This document shows, one piece after another, positions 1 through 9,359 of a DNA stretch of 64,000 nt. Below the pieces are notes generated by a model that saw only the letters and a list, made by a program, of their open reading frames with translations, did not search any database and was not told the origin of the DNA. Made by a program: the position numbers and the translations under genes. This DNA is from Naganishia liquefaciens (taxonomy: Eukaryota; Basidiomycota; Tremellomycetes; Filobasidiales; Filobasidiaceae), in NCBI GenBank assembly GCA_013423385.1, contig BLZA01000005.1, forward strand, positions 1 to 64,000, given 5' to 3'. Numbering within the stretch: the stretch's first letter is position 1; the number at the start of each line of letters is the position of its first letter.

Positions 1-56
1 TCTTGGTAGATTAGTCTTTGAATGTATACGTTAGTTCAATGTTGGTATCTGATACA
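1..56 (+). repeat. 3' tail of a truncated telomeric LINE copy
   Basis: This stretch differs from positions 301-356 at only one base, so it is the 3' untranslated tail of the same LINE subfamily. It is directly followed by CCCCTAA repeats. The rest of this copy lies outside the window to the left or was never made, because such copies are commonly 5'-truncated. Confidence 0.8.
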
Positions 57-74
57 CCCCTAACCCCTAACCCC
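57..74 (+). repeat. Interstitial telomere-like repeat (CCCCTAA)n
   Basis: About two and a half units of CCCCTAA sit exactly between two LINE copies. The C-rich strand reads left to right, which is the orientation of a left chromosome end. Confidence 0.85.
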
Positions 75-356
75 GTTGGTATTCACGGTCGGAGGTATGA
101 TGGATAAGGGGACGGTGGAGGTAATGAAGTTGTGGCAGGACACGATGCCTCCTGCGGCCTTTTCGACCCTGTGCCAACAGCTATCTTTGATCTTGTTGAA
201 GGCACGCGCGAGATCCTTCGTTCTGTAGGCGGGGTATAGAGGAGAGAGAGAAATTTGGAACTTGGGTGGGTGCAAATATCGAAGGAATTGGAGTTTATGA
301 TCTTGGTAGAATAGTCTTTGAATGTATACGTTAGTTCAATGTTGGTATCTGATACA
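75..356 (+). mobile_element. 5'-truncated telomeric LINE copy
   Basis: Positions 75 to about 230 encode a peptide matching the C-terminus of the LINE polymerase that ends at 3463. Shared stretches include MDKGTV, LWQ and LCQQLSLILL. A 3' UTR follows that is nearly identical to 1-56. The 5' part of the element is missing and the copy starts directly after telomeric repeats, the usual product of incomplete target-primed reverse transcription. Its 3' UTR differs from that of the long copy at 378-3565, so at least two subfamilies are present. Confidence 0.8.
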
Positions 357-377
357 CCCCTAACCCCTAACCCCTAA
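357..377 (+). repeat. Interstitial telomere-like repeat (CCCCTAA)3
   Basis: Three exact CCCCTAA units lie between the truncated copy and the long LINE copy. The long copy's sequence begins immediately after them. Confidence 0.9.
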
Positions 378-395
378 GCGAAAATTGGGAGAGCC

Positions 396-1688
396 ATGCC
401 GGAACCAAGAGGACCAAGATCCGGTGGCGGCATCTGCCCAGACACTGGATGCTCTGGCGGGGAAGGAGCTGCTCGGTTTTATGGGGATCTCATGGAACAC
501 GTTCGCAGGGCCCATCCAAAAAAGGGCTGGTCTCCAGACGACTTTATCGGCAATACAAGCGGTATTGTGGTCTGTGAATGCGGTGCACCTGCAGTCAGCA
601 AGAAAGGGCTCCGACAGCATCAAGGAAAGACAGGTTGTGTTGGTCTTGAGCGATTTCTCCAGAACCAAACAGCGTCTCGACTACCGACAGCCAATGAAGT
701 ACGACAGCCACAACGCCCCGGAAGGCCATCCCCAATAAGTAGTCCAACTGGGGTGTTGTCGCACTCCGATGACGACATGAATGCACGGATCTTCGGTCAA
801 GGTTTACGTCGTCCGCGAGAGCACAGCGAACAGTCAATGGATGTGGTGGAGGATCCCTATCCGGCTTCTCTCAACCCTTTACCCGGGGATTTTAGTAGAA
901 CATCGTCCCCTCTCTTCGAAACGCAAGTCCTGACTGGTGGACCGGCCCTACTACCTCCTGCGCCAATGGACGCAGGAACGGATCTTTCTGACGAATGTCT
1001 TCCAAGCCGACTCCGAGCGAACTTTGGATTCAAAGAAATGAAGAATGCCTTTACCGCTTTGGCGTCCTTACCGACAACGTATCGTCCCTTGCCACCTCCG
1101 ATCGCCACCAGCTTTGCTCAAGCAGCAGAACGAGTCGCGAATCGGTTCTTGGCCGATGCATCCTCAGAAAGGGCCATCTTCGAATTCTTGTGTTTGCCGA
1201 AGATGGGCCTCGCACCAGGCCAGGGTACAGCAAGTACTGCCCGCCTGGCCAAGTACCCCGACGTCTCTACTCCGCAAATCTCTCGTCCATCCGGTGAATC
1301 GTTTCGTTCCAACCCATCTGCCGAGAAACAAGTGGAACTGGGACGACTCGGAAACGCGGCGCGAATACTCGGAGAGGAGAATTCTTTTGCCTCATCTCCG
1401 GGTGGACGGTGCCCCTGCTTAAAGTCGCCATGCGATCAGACGCGGTCAAAAAGATGCTCACCATGTTGGCTGGCATGCTTTTGGCCGGTACTGCTCCGGG
1501 AAGAAATTTCCTTTGCTCTTCCCGGCTCATCGCTCTCGACAAACCAGACGGAGGAGTCCGACCTATCGCCGTCGGAGAACTCATCTACCGACTTTGCACC
1601 AAGGCCATTCTGCGGTGCTCCTTCAAGCCAGACTGCTTATCGCCTTCTCAATTCGGGGTGGGCACTCGAGGTGGCGTCGAGCCCTTAA
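396..1688 (+). CDS. LINE N-terminal zinc-finger region (first reading frame)
   Basis: The start follows the telomere run by 18 bases. The first 80 residues hold two Cys/His clusters of the DNA-binding sort: CPDTGC followed by HVRRAH, and CECG followed by a His and a Cys. A proline-rich linker follows, then a segment (FLCLPKMGLAP, about residues 265-275) like the region ahead of the polymerase in R2/CRE-type elements. Beyond about position 1400 this frame stops looking like reverse transcriptase and the next frame takes over. The last 250 bases of the frame therefore probably overlap the real polymerase. Either the element uses a frameshift or this copy carries one. Confidence 0.6.
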   Translation: MPEPRGPRSGGGICPDTGCSGGEGAARFYGDLMEHVRRAHPKKGWSPDDFIGNTSGIVVCECGAPAVSKKGLRQHQGKTGCVGLERFLQNQTASRLPTANEVRQPQRPGRPSPISSPTGVLSHSDDDMNARIFGQGLRRPREHSEQSMDVVEDPYPASLNPLPGDFSRTSSPLFETQVLTGGPALLPPAPMDAGTDLSDECLPSRLRANFGFKEMKNAFTALASLPTTYRPLPPPIATSFAQAAERVANRFLADASSERAIFEFLCLPKMGLAPGQGTASTARLAKYPDVSTPQISRPSGESFRSNPSAEKQVELGRLGNAARILGEENSFASSPGGRCPCLKSPCDQTRSKRCSPCWLACFWPVLLREEISFALPGSSLSTNQTEESDLSPSENSSTDFAPRPFCGAPSSQTAYRLLNSGWALEVASSP

Positions 1689-3463
1689 TCCGGGCAGTGC
1701 AACGAGCCATCGACGAATCCATCGAGGGGAAGGACTTCACTCATGTGACGTCTCTCGACTTCTCAAACGCTTTCAACACCTTGGATCGGCGCGACCTGGC
1801 TACATTTATTCGGCGACACGCTGGTGGCCTATATCGTCTTGCCAAATGGGCATACGACAACCCTTCGGACCTCATTCTGGGAGGTATTCAAGGGCCGCCC
1901 GAGGTGATCCTCTCCAGTCAAGGAGTTCGACAGGGAGATCCTTTGGGTCCGCTTTTCTTCTCGATCGGAGTGAGACCCATCATCGACAACTTGTCGAATG
2001 CTCTCGGTCCGGATTGCATCGTCATGGCCTATCTGGACGACGTGTACATTCTCAGCACCTCCGCTGACACCCTGAGCGATGTCAAAGAGTTCTTTGAAGC
2101 CAATGAGTGTTCGCTCAAGCTCAACGTCGCCAAATCGTTTACGACGTCGATCGAGGACATCAAGGCAAACGGCCTCAAAATGCTCGGGACATGTCTCGGC
2201 CCGAAGGAAGCAAGATCGGAATTCCTCAAGACCAAGATTCAAGACCTCGAGCTCAAGATCGGTCGACTCGTCGGATTGCCCCATCAGCATGCTCTACTCT
2301 TACTGAGGCAGTGCCTCCAGCAAGACTTACGACATTTGCAGAGATGTCTGATCAGCGATGATCTAACAGACCTGTGGAAACGACTGGATCAAATTATTTG
2401 GGACGCGGCTCTCCGAATGCGCAGCGCAAAAGAGATCCCTGGGGTGGACACATCACGACTCGACAACCAGCTTCTTGCACTTCCACTGCGATTGGGAGGC
2501 CTCGGGTTGCTTTCGCATCAGATCTGTGCACCTCTGGCTTTCTCAGCCGCCAGAGACATCTCCGACAATCTGCTTGTCCCACTTTTGGGCCCTCCGGCAC
2601 AACCGCCAACTCTCTCAAATCCGGACGAACCCGACTCCATTGCGCCACAAAGGATCCGCTGCAACAAAGTATTCGAAGAACAGCGCAATACCCTCCTTTG
2701 CGAACTCGACGGCCATCAAATCAAAACAATCATCGAATCGGCCTCGGGTTTGGGAAAGAAGTGGTTGTTTGTTGTTCCGTTCTACCAATCCTTGCGGCTC
2801 ACCGACTTTGAAGTTTCCGCGGGCTTGCACGCACGAACGTTGCATCCTGGCTCAGATTCAGCTTGTGCCCAGTGCCATGCCCTCAACGAGATCGGCCACG
2901 CCGACGTGTGCGTGCACCGCAAACGATGGAACATTGCGAGGCACGAACAGGTCAAGAGAGCGATCGCATCCACGCTCAGCAGAATCGAGGGAGCCACTGT
3001 CACAGTCGAGCCTCATATCGGTGAGACAAACCGAAGGAACGACATCCGAGTGATCGGATCGGAAGCCTCCGGTCTCGCCAGCCACGAGTACGATGTCACC
3101 GTTGTTTCGTTGAAGAGCCGGGACTCGGTCGAGACCCGCCTACCGCCAAACTTATTACCCACCAACCCGGCGGAGCGTGGTCACGCCCTTATTGGACGAT
3201 TCTTGGAGCAAACGGCGACCAACAAGCGAAACCGACTGCCAGAAGGAAGGAGAAGGATGGCGTTCGACCCGCTGGTCTTCAGCGTGGGAGGATGCATGGA
3301 CAAAGGTACAGTCGCTTGTCTCAGGCTGTGGCAGGGAGTACTGCGACCCTCAGCGTTCTCGGCAATGTGCCAACAGCTATCACTTATTCTGCTACGGGCG
3401 CGGGGCAAAGTCATTCGTTGCGTAAAGATCTCTGGGATCGAAGTGCCTGATAACAGTACATGA
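1298..3463 (+). CDS. LINE reverse transcriptase with RLE endonuclease domain
   Basis: The frame is open from 1298; the polymerase signal begins near 1409. The reverse transcriptase shows LIALDKPDGGVRPI, the SLDFSNAFNT palm motif, GVRQGDPLGPL and the active site AYLDDVYI (about 2026-2050). Thumb and linker follow. Near the C-terminus are CAQC, a His and a Cys (about 2860-2910), then R-N-D and YDVTVV, matching the CCHC plus catalytic Asp layout of RLE nucleases. All expected active-site residues are visible. No ATG lies near the left edge of the polymerase, which fits expression as one protein with the upstream frame. Confidence 0.85.
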   Translation: MVSFQPICRETSGTGTTRKRGANTRRGEFFCLISGWTVPLLKVAMRSDAVKKMLTMLAGMLLAGTAPGRNFLCSSRLIALDKPDGGVRPIAVGELIYRLCTKAILRCSFKPDCLSPSQFGVGTRGGVEPLIRAVQRAIDESIEGKDFTHVTSLDFSNAFNTLDRRDLATFIRRHAGGLYRLAKWAYDNPSDLILGGIQGPPEVILSSQGVRQGDPLGPLFFSIGVRPIIDNLSNALGPDCIVMAYLDDVYILSTSADTLSDVKEFFEANECSLKLNVAKSFTTSIEDIKANGLKMLGTCLGPKEARSEFLKTKIQDLELKIGRLVGLPHQHALLLLRQCLQQDLRHLQRCLISDDLTDLWKRLDQIIWDAALRMRSAKEIPGVDTSRLDNQLLALPLRLGGLGLLSHQICAPLAFSAARDISDNLLVPLLGPPAQPPTLSNPDEPDSIAPQRIRCNKVFEEQRNTLLCELDGHQIKTIIESASGLGKKWLFVVPFYQSLRLTDFEVSAGLHARTLHPGSDSACAQCHALNEIGHADVCVHRKRWNIARHEQVKRAIASTLSRIEGATVTVEPHIGETNRRNDIRVIGSEASGLASHEYDVTVVSLKSRDSVETRLPPNLLPTNPAERGHALIGRFLEQTATNKRNRLPEGRRRMAFDPLVFSVGGCMDKGTVACLRLWQGVLRPSAFSAMCQQLSLILLRARGKVIRCVKISGIEVPDNST

Positions 3464-3565
3464 TAGCAAGCGTAGACCAGCTGGTTCTCAAGTCAAGACG
3501 TACTTCCTTAGTTATTACTCCGTAGACTCACTACTCAATTGTATATGTATTTCCTCATGCTAGTA

Positions 3566-3591
3566 CCTAACCCATAACCCCTAACCCCTAA
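3566..3591 (+). repeat. Interstitial telomere-like repeat next to a truncated element
   Basis: Four telomeric units, two of them degenerate (CCTAA and CCCATAA) and two exact CCCCTAA, separate the LINE 3' UTR from the cut end of a Ty3/Gypsy element at 3592. The perfect units lie on the interior side. Confidence 0.85.
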
Positions 3592-6500
3592 GTGAGAGTC
3601 ACTTTGTACATCGTACCTCGGCTCAACACCAAGATTCTACTAGGAAACGATTACCTCGTTCCTCTGAACCCAACCATCAATTTCGAGGAAAATTGGATGA
3701 AATTCGCTGAGAACCCTCTCAGAATCATGATCACCAATCGTCGAGTCTCCCTGGAGCCGCAAGAAGCGCGGACAGCCCGAACTCGACAGGTATTCACGGT
3801 CCAGCCAGGACACCAGGCTACCATCCCTGTGCTCCTGTACCCCGAAGTCGAAGCTGAAATGTACTGCATCGAAGCTTCACAGCCTCTCAAGGACGTCTAC
3901 GTCGCCCGATCGGTGGCCCATACAGACTCCAACAACCATTTCGCCATGGTAACGAATTTTGGCAAAAACGCTGTCAAAATCCCCACAGGTACACTCCTTA
4001 GTGGATATGCGCCGGTCGAAGACGCCCTCGGCAAAATCGCCGACGTGAACAATATCTGCTTGGCAGAAGAGCTCGACCCAACCTTCGAGGACGATATTAA
4101 AAGTCTCGATATCAACCCTGATCTCCGAGAAGATCAGAAGGAGGAATTTCGGAACGTGATTCGACGACAACACGCCGCTTTCGCGTACGGAACTCGCAAA
4201 CTCGGCAGAACAGATCTGGCCGTCATGAAGATCAAGACAGGCAATGCTGCTCCGATCTCTCAACCTCCTTATCATGCGTCCCCTCCTGGAAGAAAGATAA
4301 TCGATGAGACTCTTGCCGAGCTTATTGCCGAAGATGTGATTGAGGAATCTGATTCCCCTTGGGCATCTCCAGCAATCTTAGTTCACCAGAAAGGGAAAGA
4401 CCGGTTTTGTATCGACTTTCGCAAAGTCAACGAAGTCACTAAGGCCGATCAGTATCCAATTCCCCGAATAGATGACATCTTATCTCAATTCTCCGGCAAG
4501 ACCTACTTCACTACCTTCGATGCTAACAAGGGATTCCACCAGATCGAGATCGACGTCAAAGATCGCGAAAAGACAGCCTTCCGAACACACCGAGGGTTAC
4601 ACCAATACAAACGCATGCCATTCGGTCTCAAGTCTGGACCTGGCATCTTCCAGCGCCTCATGGATAAGATCCTTGGTCGCTACAAGTGGCAAATCGCCCT
4701 TGTCTACATTGACGATATCATAATCTACAGCAAGACATTCGAGGATCACATTAGGGATGTCGAAACCATCCTCCGCCTAGTCGGAAAGTCAGGGATCACG
4801 CTTTCTCCAAAGAAGTGCCATCTGGGCTATCAATCTCTCACGACACTAGGCCACACCATCAGCAACTTAGGCATCGGGACGGCTGACGGGACCGTCAGAG
4901 CCGTTACCGAATTTCCGAAGCCAACGAATAAAAAGGAGCTGCAGCGCTTCCTGGGACTTTGCGTCTACTACCGACGCTTTGTGAAAGACTTCTCGAAAAT
5001 CGCACTTCCCCTCTACCATCTGACCAAGGACGACGTCAAATATGTCTGGTCAGACGAATGTCAGCTCGCTTTCGAAATGCTCAAAGAGAAGCTCACGACA
5101 GCTCCCACGCTGGCACACCCTGACTATGAACGCCCTTTCTTCCTCTACACCGACGCCTCAAACACGGGCTTAGGCGCAGTGCTAGCTCAGAACGACTTGG
5201 AGGGAAAGGAACATCCGATTGTTTACTTGTCTCGCACTCTTACACCAGCTGAGGCCAACTACACGATCACTGAGCTAGAGTGTCTCGCGATCGTCTGGTC
5301 CGTTCGCAAACTGCACGCTTACCTGGATGGCGTTAAGTTCACCTTGATCACTGACCATTCCGCTCTACAATGGCTGTTCGACTTCAAAGGCAGCAATCGA
5401 AGACTCGTGAGATGGTCTATGGAGCTGCAGCCTTACCGAGAATGGATGACGATCAAATACCGAGAAGGACGGGTACACCTAAACGCCGACCCGCTTTCTA
5501 GAGCACCTATCGCCGAGTGCAACTCCATCACCGTCATCGACACCCCACGGGATTTTGTCGAATCTCTGATCGAAGGCTATCCAAACGATCCCTATTTTGG
5601 GAAGATCCTGCAGGCTCTCGACTCTCCTGTCCGACCAAGGGAGTACAACCGTTTGGACTAAGCGTTGACCGTTTGATCACCTACGAGGACCCCTCGGATG
5701 ATCATCTGAGGATTTGTGTGCCAGCGGATACCGCCGACAGCAAACTCAGACTCAACCTGCTTCACGACTTCCACGATTGTCCCATGTCGGGTCATCTTGG
5801 CATGACCCGTACTCACAATCTTCTGGCCTCTCATTACTACTGGCCTGGTCTCTCGAGAGATGTGAAGGATTACGTTAGGTCCTGCTCCATTTGTCAAAGG
5901 AACAAGACCAGTTCAAAAACGTACGGTCCTCACCAGCCTTTAGATGTACCTCCACAAAGATGGCACACGCTTACTATGGATTTCGCTGGACCTTTTGTCC
6001 CTTCTGGCGAAGGCAAGTGGGACATGGTAATGCTGATCATCGACAAGTTCACCAAACGCTGCCATCTCGTACCTGCCAAGAGTACCGACACTGCCGCGAA
6101 TACTGCCAGGAGATTCTTCAACTCCATCGTCCGCCTCCACGGACTCCCCTCCGTGATCATCTCGGACAGAGATGCCAAATTTACCTCTCACTTCTGGAGA
6201 ACACTTTTCGAACGATACGGCACCAAGCTTGCCCTCTCAACCTCTTACCATCCTCAAACTGACGGACAATCCGAGCGAATGGTTCGCACGGTCAAAGAAA
6301 TGCTCCGTTCAGTCATCAATTACAAACAAGACGACTGGGTGGAAAAATTGTCTTCCATCGAGTACGCGTATAACAACTCCGTACACCCATCCACAAGTAT
6401 GACTCCTTTCGAGCTTGACTTGGGATACCATCCTAGAGGGATGCACTCGTTTCTACCCGAAACCATGGTAGAAGTGCAGTCCACTACCGACTTCATCGAG

Positions 6501-9359
6501 AACATGAGATTCACTCAAACAGCTGCACAAGAGCATCTCGAAAAGACTCGCTTGCTGCAGGCTGAGCAAGTCAACAAGGGAAGACCTAAACCTACAACGT
6601 ATTCCGTCGGAGATCTCGTCATGCTTAGCACGAGATACATCCAGCCACTCTTCATCAGGGGTACCGGAAGTAAAAAGCTCAAGGCAAAATACGTAGGACC
6701 GTTTCGCATCGTCCGCAAAATCAGCTCTACCTCATACGAGTTGGATCTGCCTGCAAATGTTCATGCTCATCCAGTGGTAAACTTGGAATACTTGAAGAAC
6801 TATCATCCCACACCAGAACGTTTCTCTGCGCGAGAAGCTCCTCCTCCACCTCCTATCGAAAGTGGAGAAGGCGAGGATCTGGAATATGAAGTTGATCACA
6901 TCAAAGACCACCGCAAGTCGAAACAACATGGCATGCAATACCTCGTGTCGTGGCTGAATTATCCGCCCGAGGAAGACAGCTGGGAGCCTGCTGAAAACCT
7001 TACAGGAGCCCAAGACGCCATTCGCGAGTACTGGAAAAAAGAAGAGGGACGCACTCCTCGGCCGCTTCCTCTCAACGCTCGTAGTGCACGACTGCAGGCG
7101 AGAAATGCCGCTTAACCCTGCCTTATAGCTGACCTTGTGTTGATATCCAACAAAGCACAAGAAGTCTTAGATCTAAGACACCAGATCCGCGAGTAACAAA
7201 ATTAACAACAAAGCTCTCAAGATCTTATCTTATCCTTATCATATCATCCCTAATAATGTCTCTGAGACATCAGCGCGCAGAAAGAATGTCCTTCAACCAA
7301 TTCACAAAATAAACAGAGATTACATCATACCAAAACGAACCAGCTCTCGCCCGTTTTTTCAACCTCGATCGCTTCTGTCTCACCGGTGACATTCGACGCA
7401 GCGAGACTCGAAACGTCGCACTCAGAAGCACCGTCAGCAACCCCTCTTGAGCTGACGTATGGCTCGGAAACTGACAATGAGACGTCAGCAGCTTGGCTAG
7501 AGGCCTTATCTGGACCGCTGATTGATATAAGGCCTGCCGATTTCCGGAGGAATGACTGTGGGATGCCGTGGAGAATGCACTATCAATTATTGCCCTGCCA
7601 AATCGCTTTCATATGCTGCAAGAAGCCCTTCGATTTTACCCATGGGATCACCTGGACGTCGTGAGAGTCCTACCCGAGTCGCACTGGTTCATACAGAAGT
7701 TTGCCTATCTCAGCCGCACACCCACTCGTGCCGAGCTGCTCAAGCCCACCGCGCCTTTCGGTCTGCTCCACGATGCAGATTACGACGAAGAGATGCAACT
7801 TCAAGCATTCCTGCAAAAACGAACAGCCCGCCGAGCGGCCCAGGAGGCCGAAAACGATGAAACGATTGCTTTTCGTGGTCAGCCTGAAGAAGGAGGCTCT
7901 GCAGCCCATCACGAAGCAAAAATAGAGTCGGAAATTGCGCAAGAAGCGATTCGAACTCGCGCAGACGTTAACTATGTCGTCGCAGACGAAGAGCACAACC
8001 ACTTCACCAAAGGATCTGTCAATGACTTTCAAGATCAACAGTCAACTGGTTGGGGAGCTGCGAGCGGTTCTCCCTACACGAACCAACAAGACAATCCGTC
8101 GGGCTGGGACGCCCAACCGGGCCAACATGTCGCCATGTCAGGCGACGCTCCACAAGACCTGCCCGAGTGCACCTCCTCTGAAACGCCTTTCGATCCAGCT
8201 GCGCCTTTCACAGCTGAGTAGGCTGCTGCCGCCCTCGCACATGCCGCTTATCTTAGGTCAGAAAGCGTACAGCGGTACGTCAACTCAACTGATAATGTCG
8301 GTCCCATGGACTTTTCCAACGACGCCACCGACCCAATTCCCGCTTCTCCTGCTCCCGATATTCCGAACCCACATGATGGAATATGCATGCCTTCCACGCC
8401 TGCAGAACTCGAACTATTGATACAACGCTTGCGTCACGAGTTGTTGCAAGAGTGGTTGAATGATGAATTGGCGGATTTAGGCGTCCATGAGCGTGTACCC
8501 GTACACGATTTCGATATCGCTCGTATTAACGAAGCCGCTCGAGTCAATCAACGGGTGGGAAACTTGCCCTTTATCACAAAGGACAATATCGTCCGGCACG
8601 ACTGGTCGCGACGCGCCGATTGCATTTACACGATAGAATTTGCCGGCCGCCGAATTCACGGACCTGCCGAAGAGCTTACTCATCAGGTCTCCGGACTTCG
8701 CCGCGCACTCTGGGAATACTGGGCCAGGCGTCCTCGCGTGCGCGTCGCAAATATTCGTGCATACATGCGCACTTACAACGCGTTCGATTATTATCGGGCT
8801 GTCATGTGGCACCATCTCCCCACTCACAAGTGGATCGCTTTGTGGATGGCTAGACGATCCTCGAGGCGAGGATAGATAAGGGGGGAGGTATTGTAGAGAG
8901 CGTGCTGATCCCAGGTGCGACACGCTGGGAATAACTGCGACGCGCTGATATTCACTGCGACGCGCTGGGGCTCGCCGCGGCGCGCTGATACTCACCCAAA
9001 TGATTGTGTTAGCCCTTGTAACTTTGACTAGTATACCTTTGCCTCTTAAAATAGCTATATAAGAAAAACAGATCCAGACTGACTTGTAATCTTATAGTTG
9101 CGGGGGGGGAAATTAGATCTTATTGTTTGACGCGCAAGTTCAATACTTTGACTCAGGCTTTGCAAACCTTACGTCATCAGCATTGAAGCTCAAGCATAAG
9201 TTAGGCAGTTGCTAAGACAGGTGAGCATTACATAACCACTGCGTAGTCCCACTACTTGGCACGTTAGGATCCGGCTTGTACTTGAACTTAGTCATTTGAC
9301 TTGTCAGCTATCGATCATAAGGTCGACGTGCAGTCTGAACTGAGCGAGGACGGTTGGCC
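3592..9359 (+). mobile_element. Ty3/Gypsy chromodomain LTR retrotransposon, 5'-truncated fossil
   Basis: Parts in order: the end of an aspartic protease (about 3.6 kb), reverse transcriptase (about 4.3-4.9 kb, YIDD box), RNase H (about 5.1-5.5 kb), zinc-binding and DDE integrase (about 5.75-6.5 kb), a C-terminal chromodomain (about 6.86-7.05 kb), a further region with open frames of unknown role (about 7.4-8.9 kb), a purine tract, and a 3' LTR (8892-9359). The 5' LTR and gag are absent; the left edge is cut at a telomeric repeat. Besides that truncation, pol shows about one break. Recognisable domains throughout suggest a fairly young fossil. The chromodomain places it with the Chromoviridae. 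Confidence 0.9.
8892..9359 (+). repeat. 3' LTR of the Ty3/Gypsy element
   Basis: The LTR starts with TGTAGAG directly after the purine tract AAGGGGGGAGG. It contains several GCGACGCGCTG words and a TATATAA box near 9057. A closely similar inverted copy at 16945-17432 fixes both ends. The right end lies inside the 3' part of the oppositely oriented Ulp-like gene. Confidence 0.9.

Larger units (their letters stand above)
378..3565 (+). mobile_element. Telomere-associated non-LTR retrotransposon (RLE-type LINE)
   Basis: The element is flanked on both sides by CCCCTAA repeats. It has an N-terminal zinc-finger region, a reverse transcriptase and a C-terminal restriction-enzyme-like endonuclease (RLE). 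Its 5' end points toward the telomere and its 3' end toward the chromosome interior. That is the polarity expected if reverse transcription is primed from the G-rich 3' overhang of a left chromosome end. Telomere-inserted elements of this general kind are known in fungi (Cnl1 of Cryptococcus, MoTeR of Magnaporthe); membership of either family is not established here. The 3' UTR runs from 3464 to about 3565 and lacks a poly(A) tail. Confidence 0.85.

Noticed and set aside
7386-8875. Independent host gene downstream of the Ty3/Gypsy pol
   Set aside because: The region ends at a purine tract directly followed by the LTR, so it belongs inside the element.
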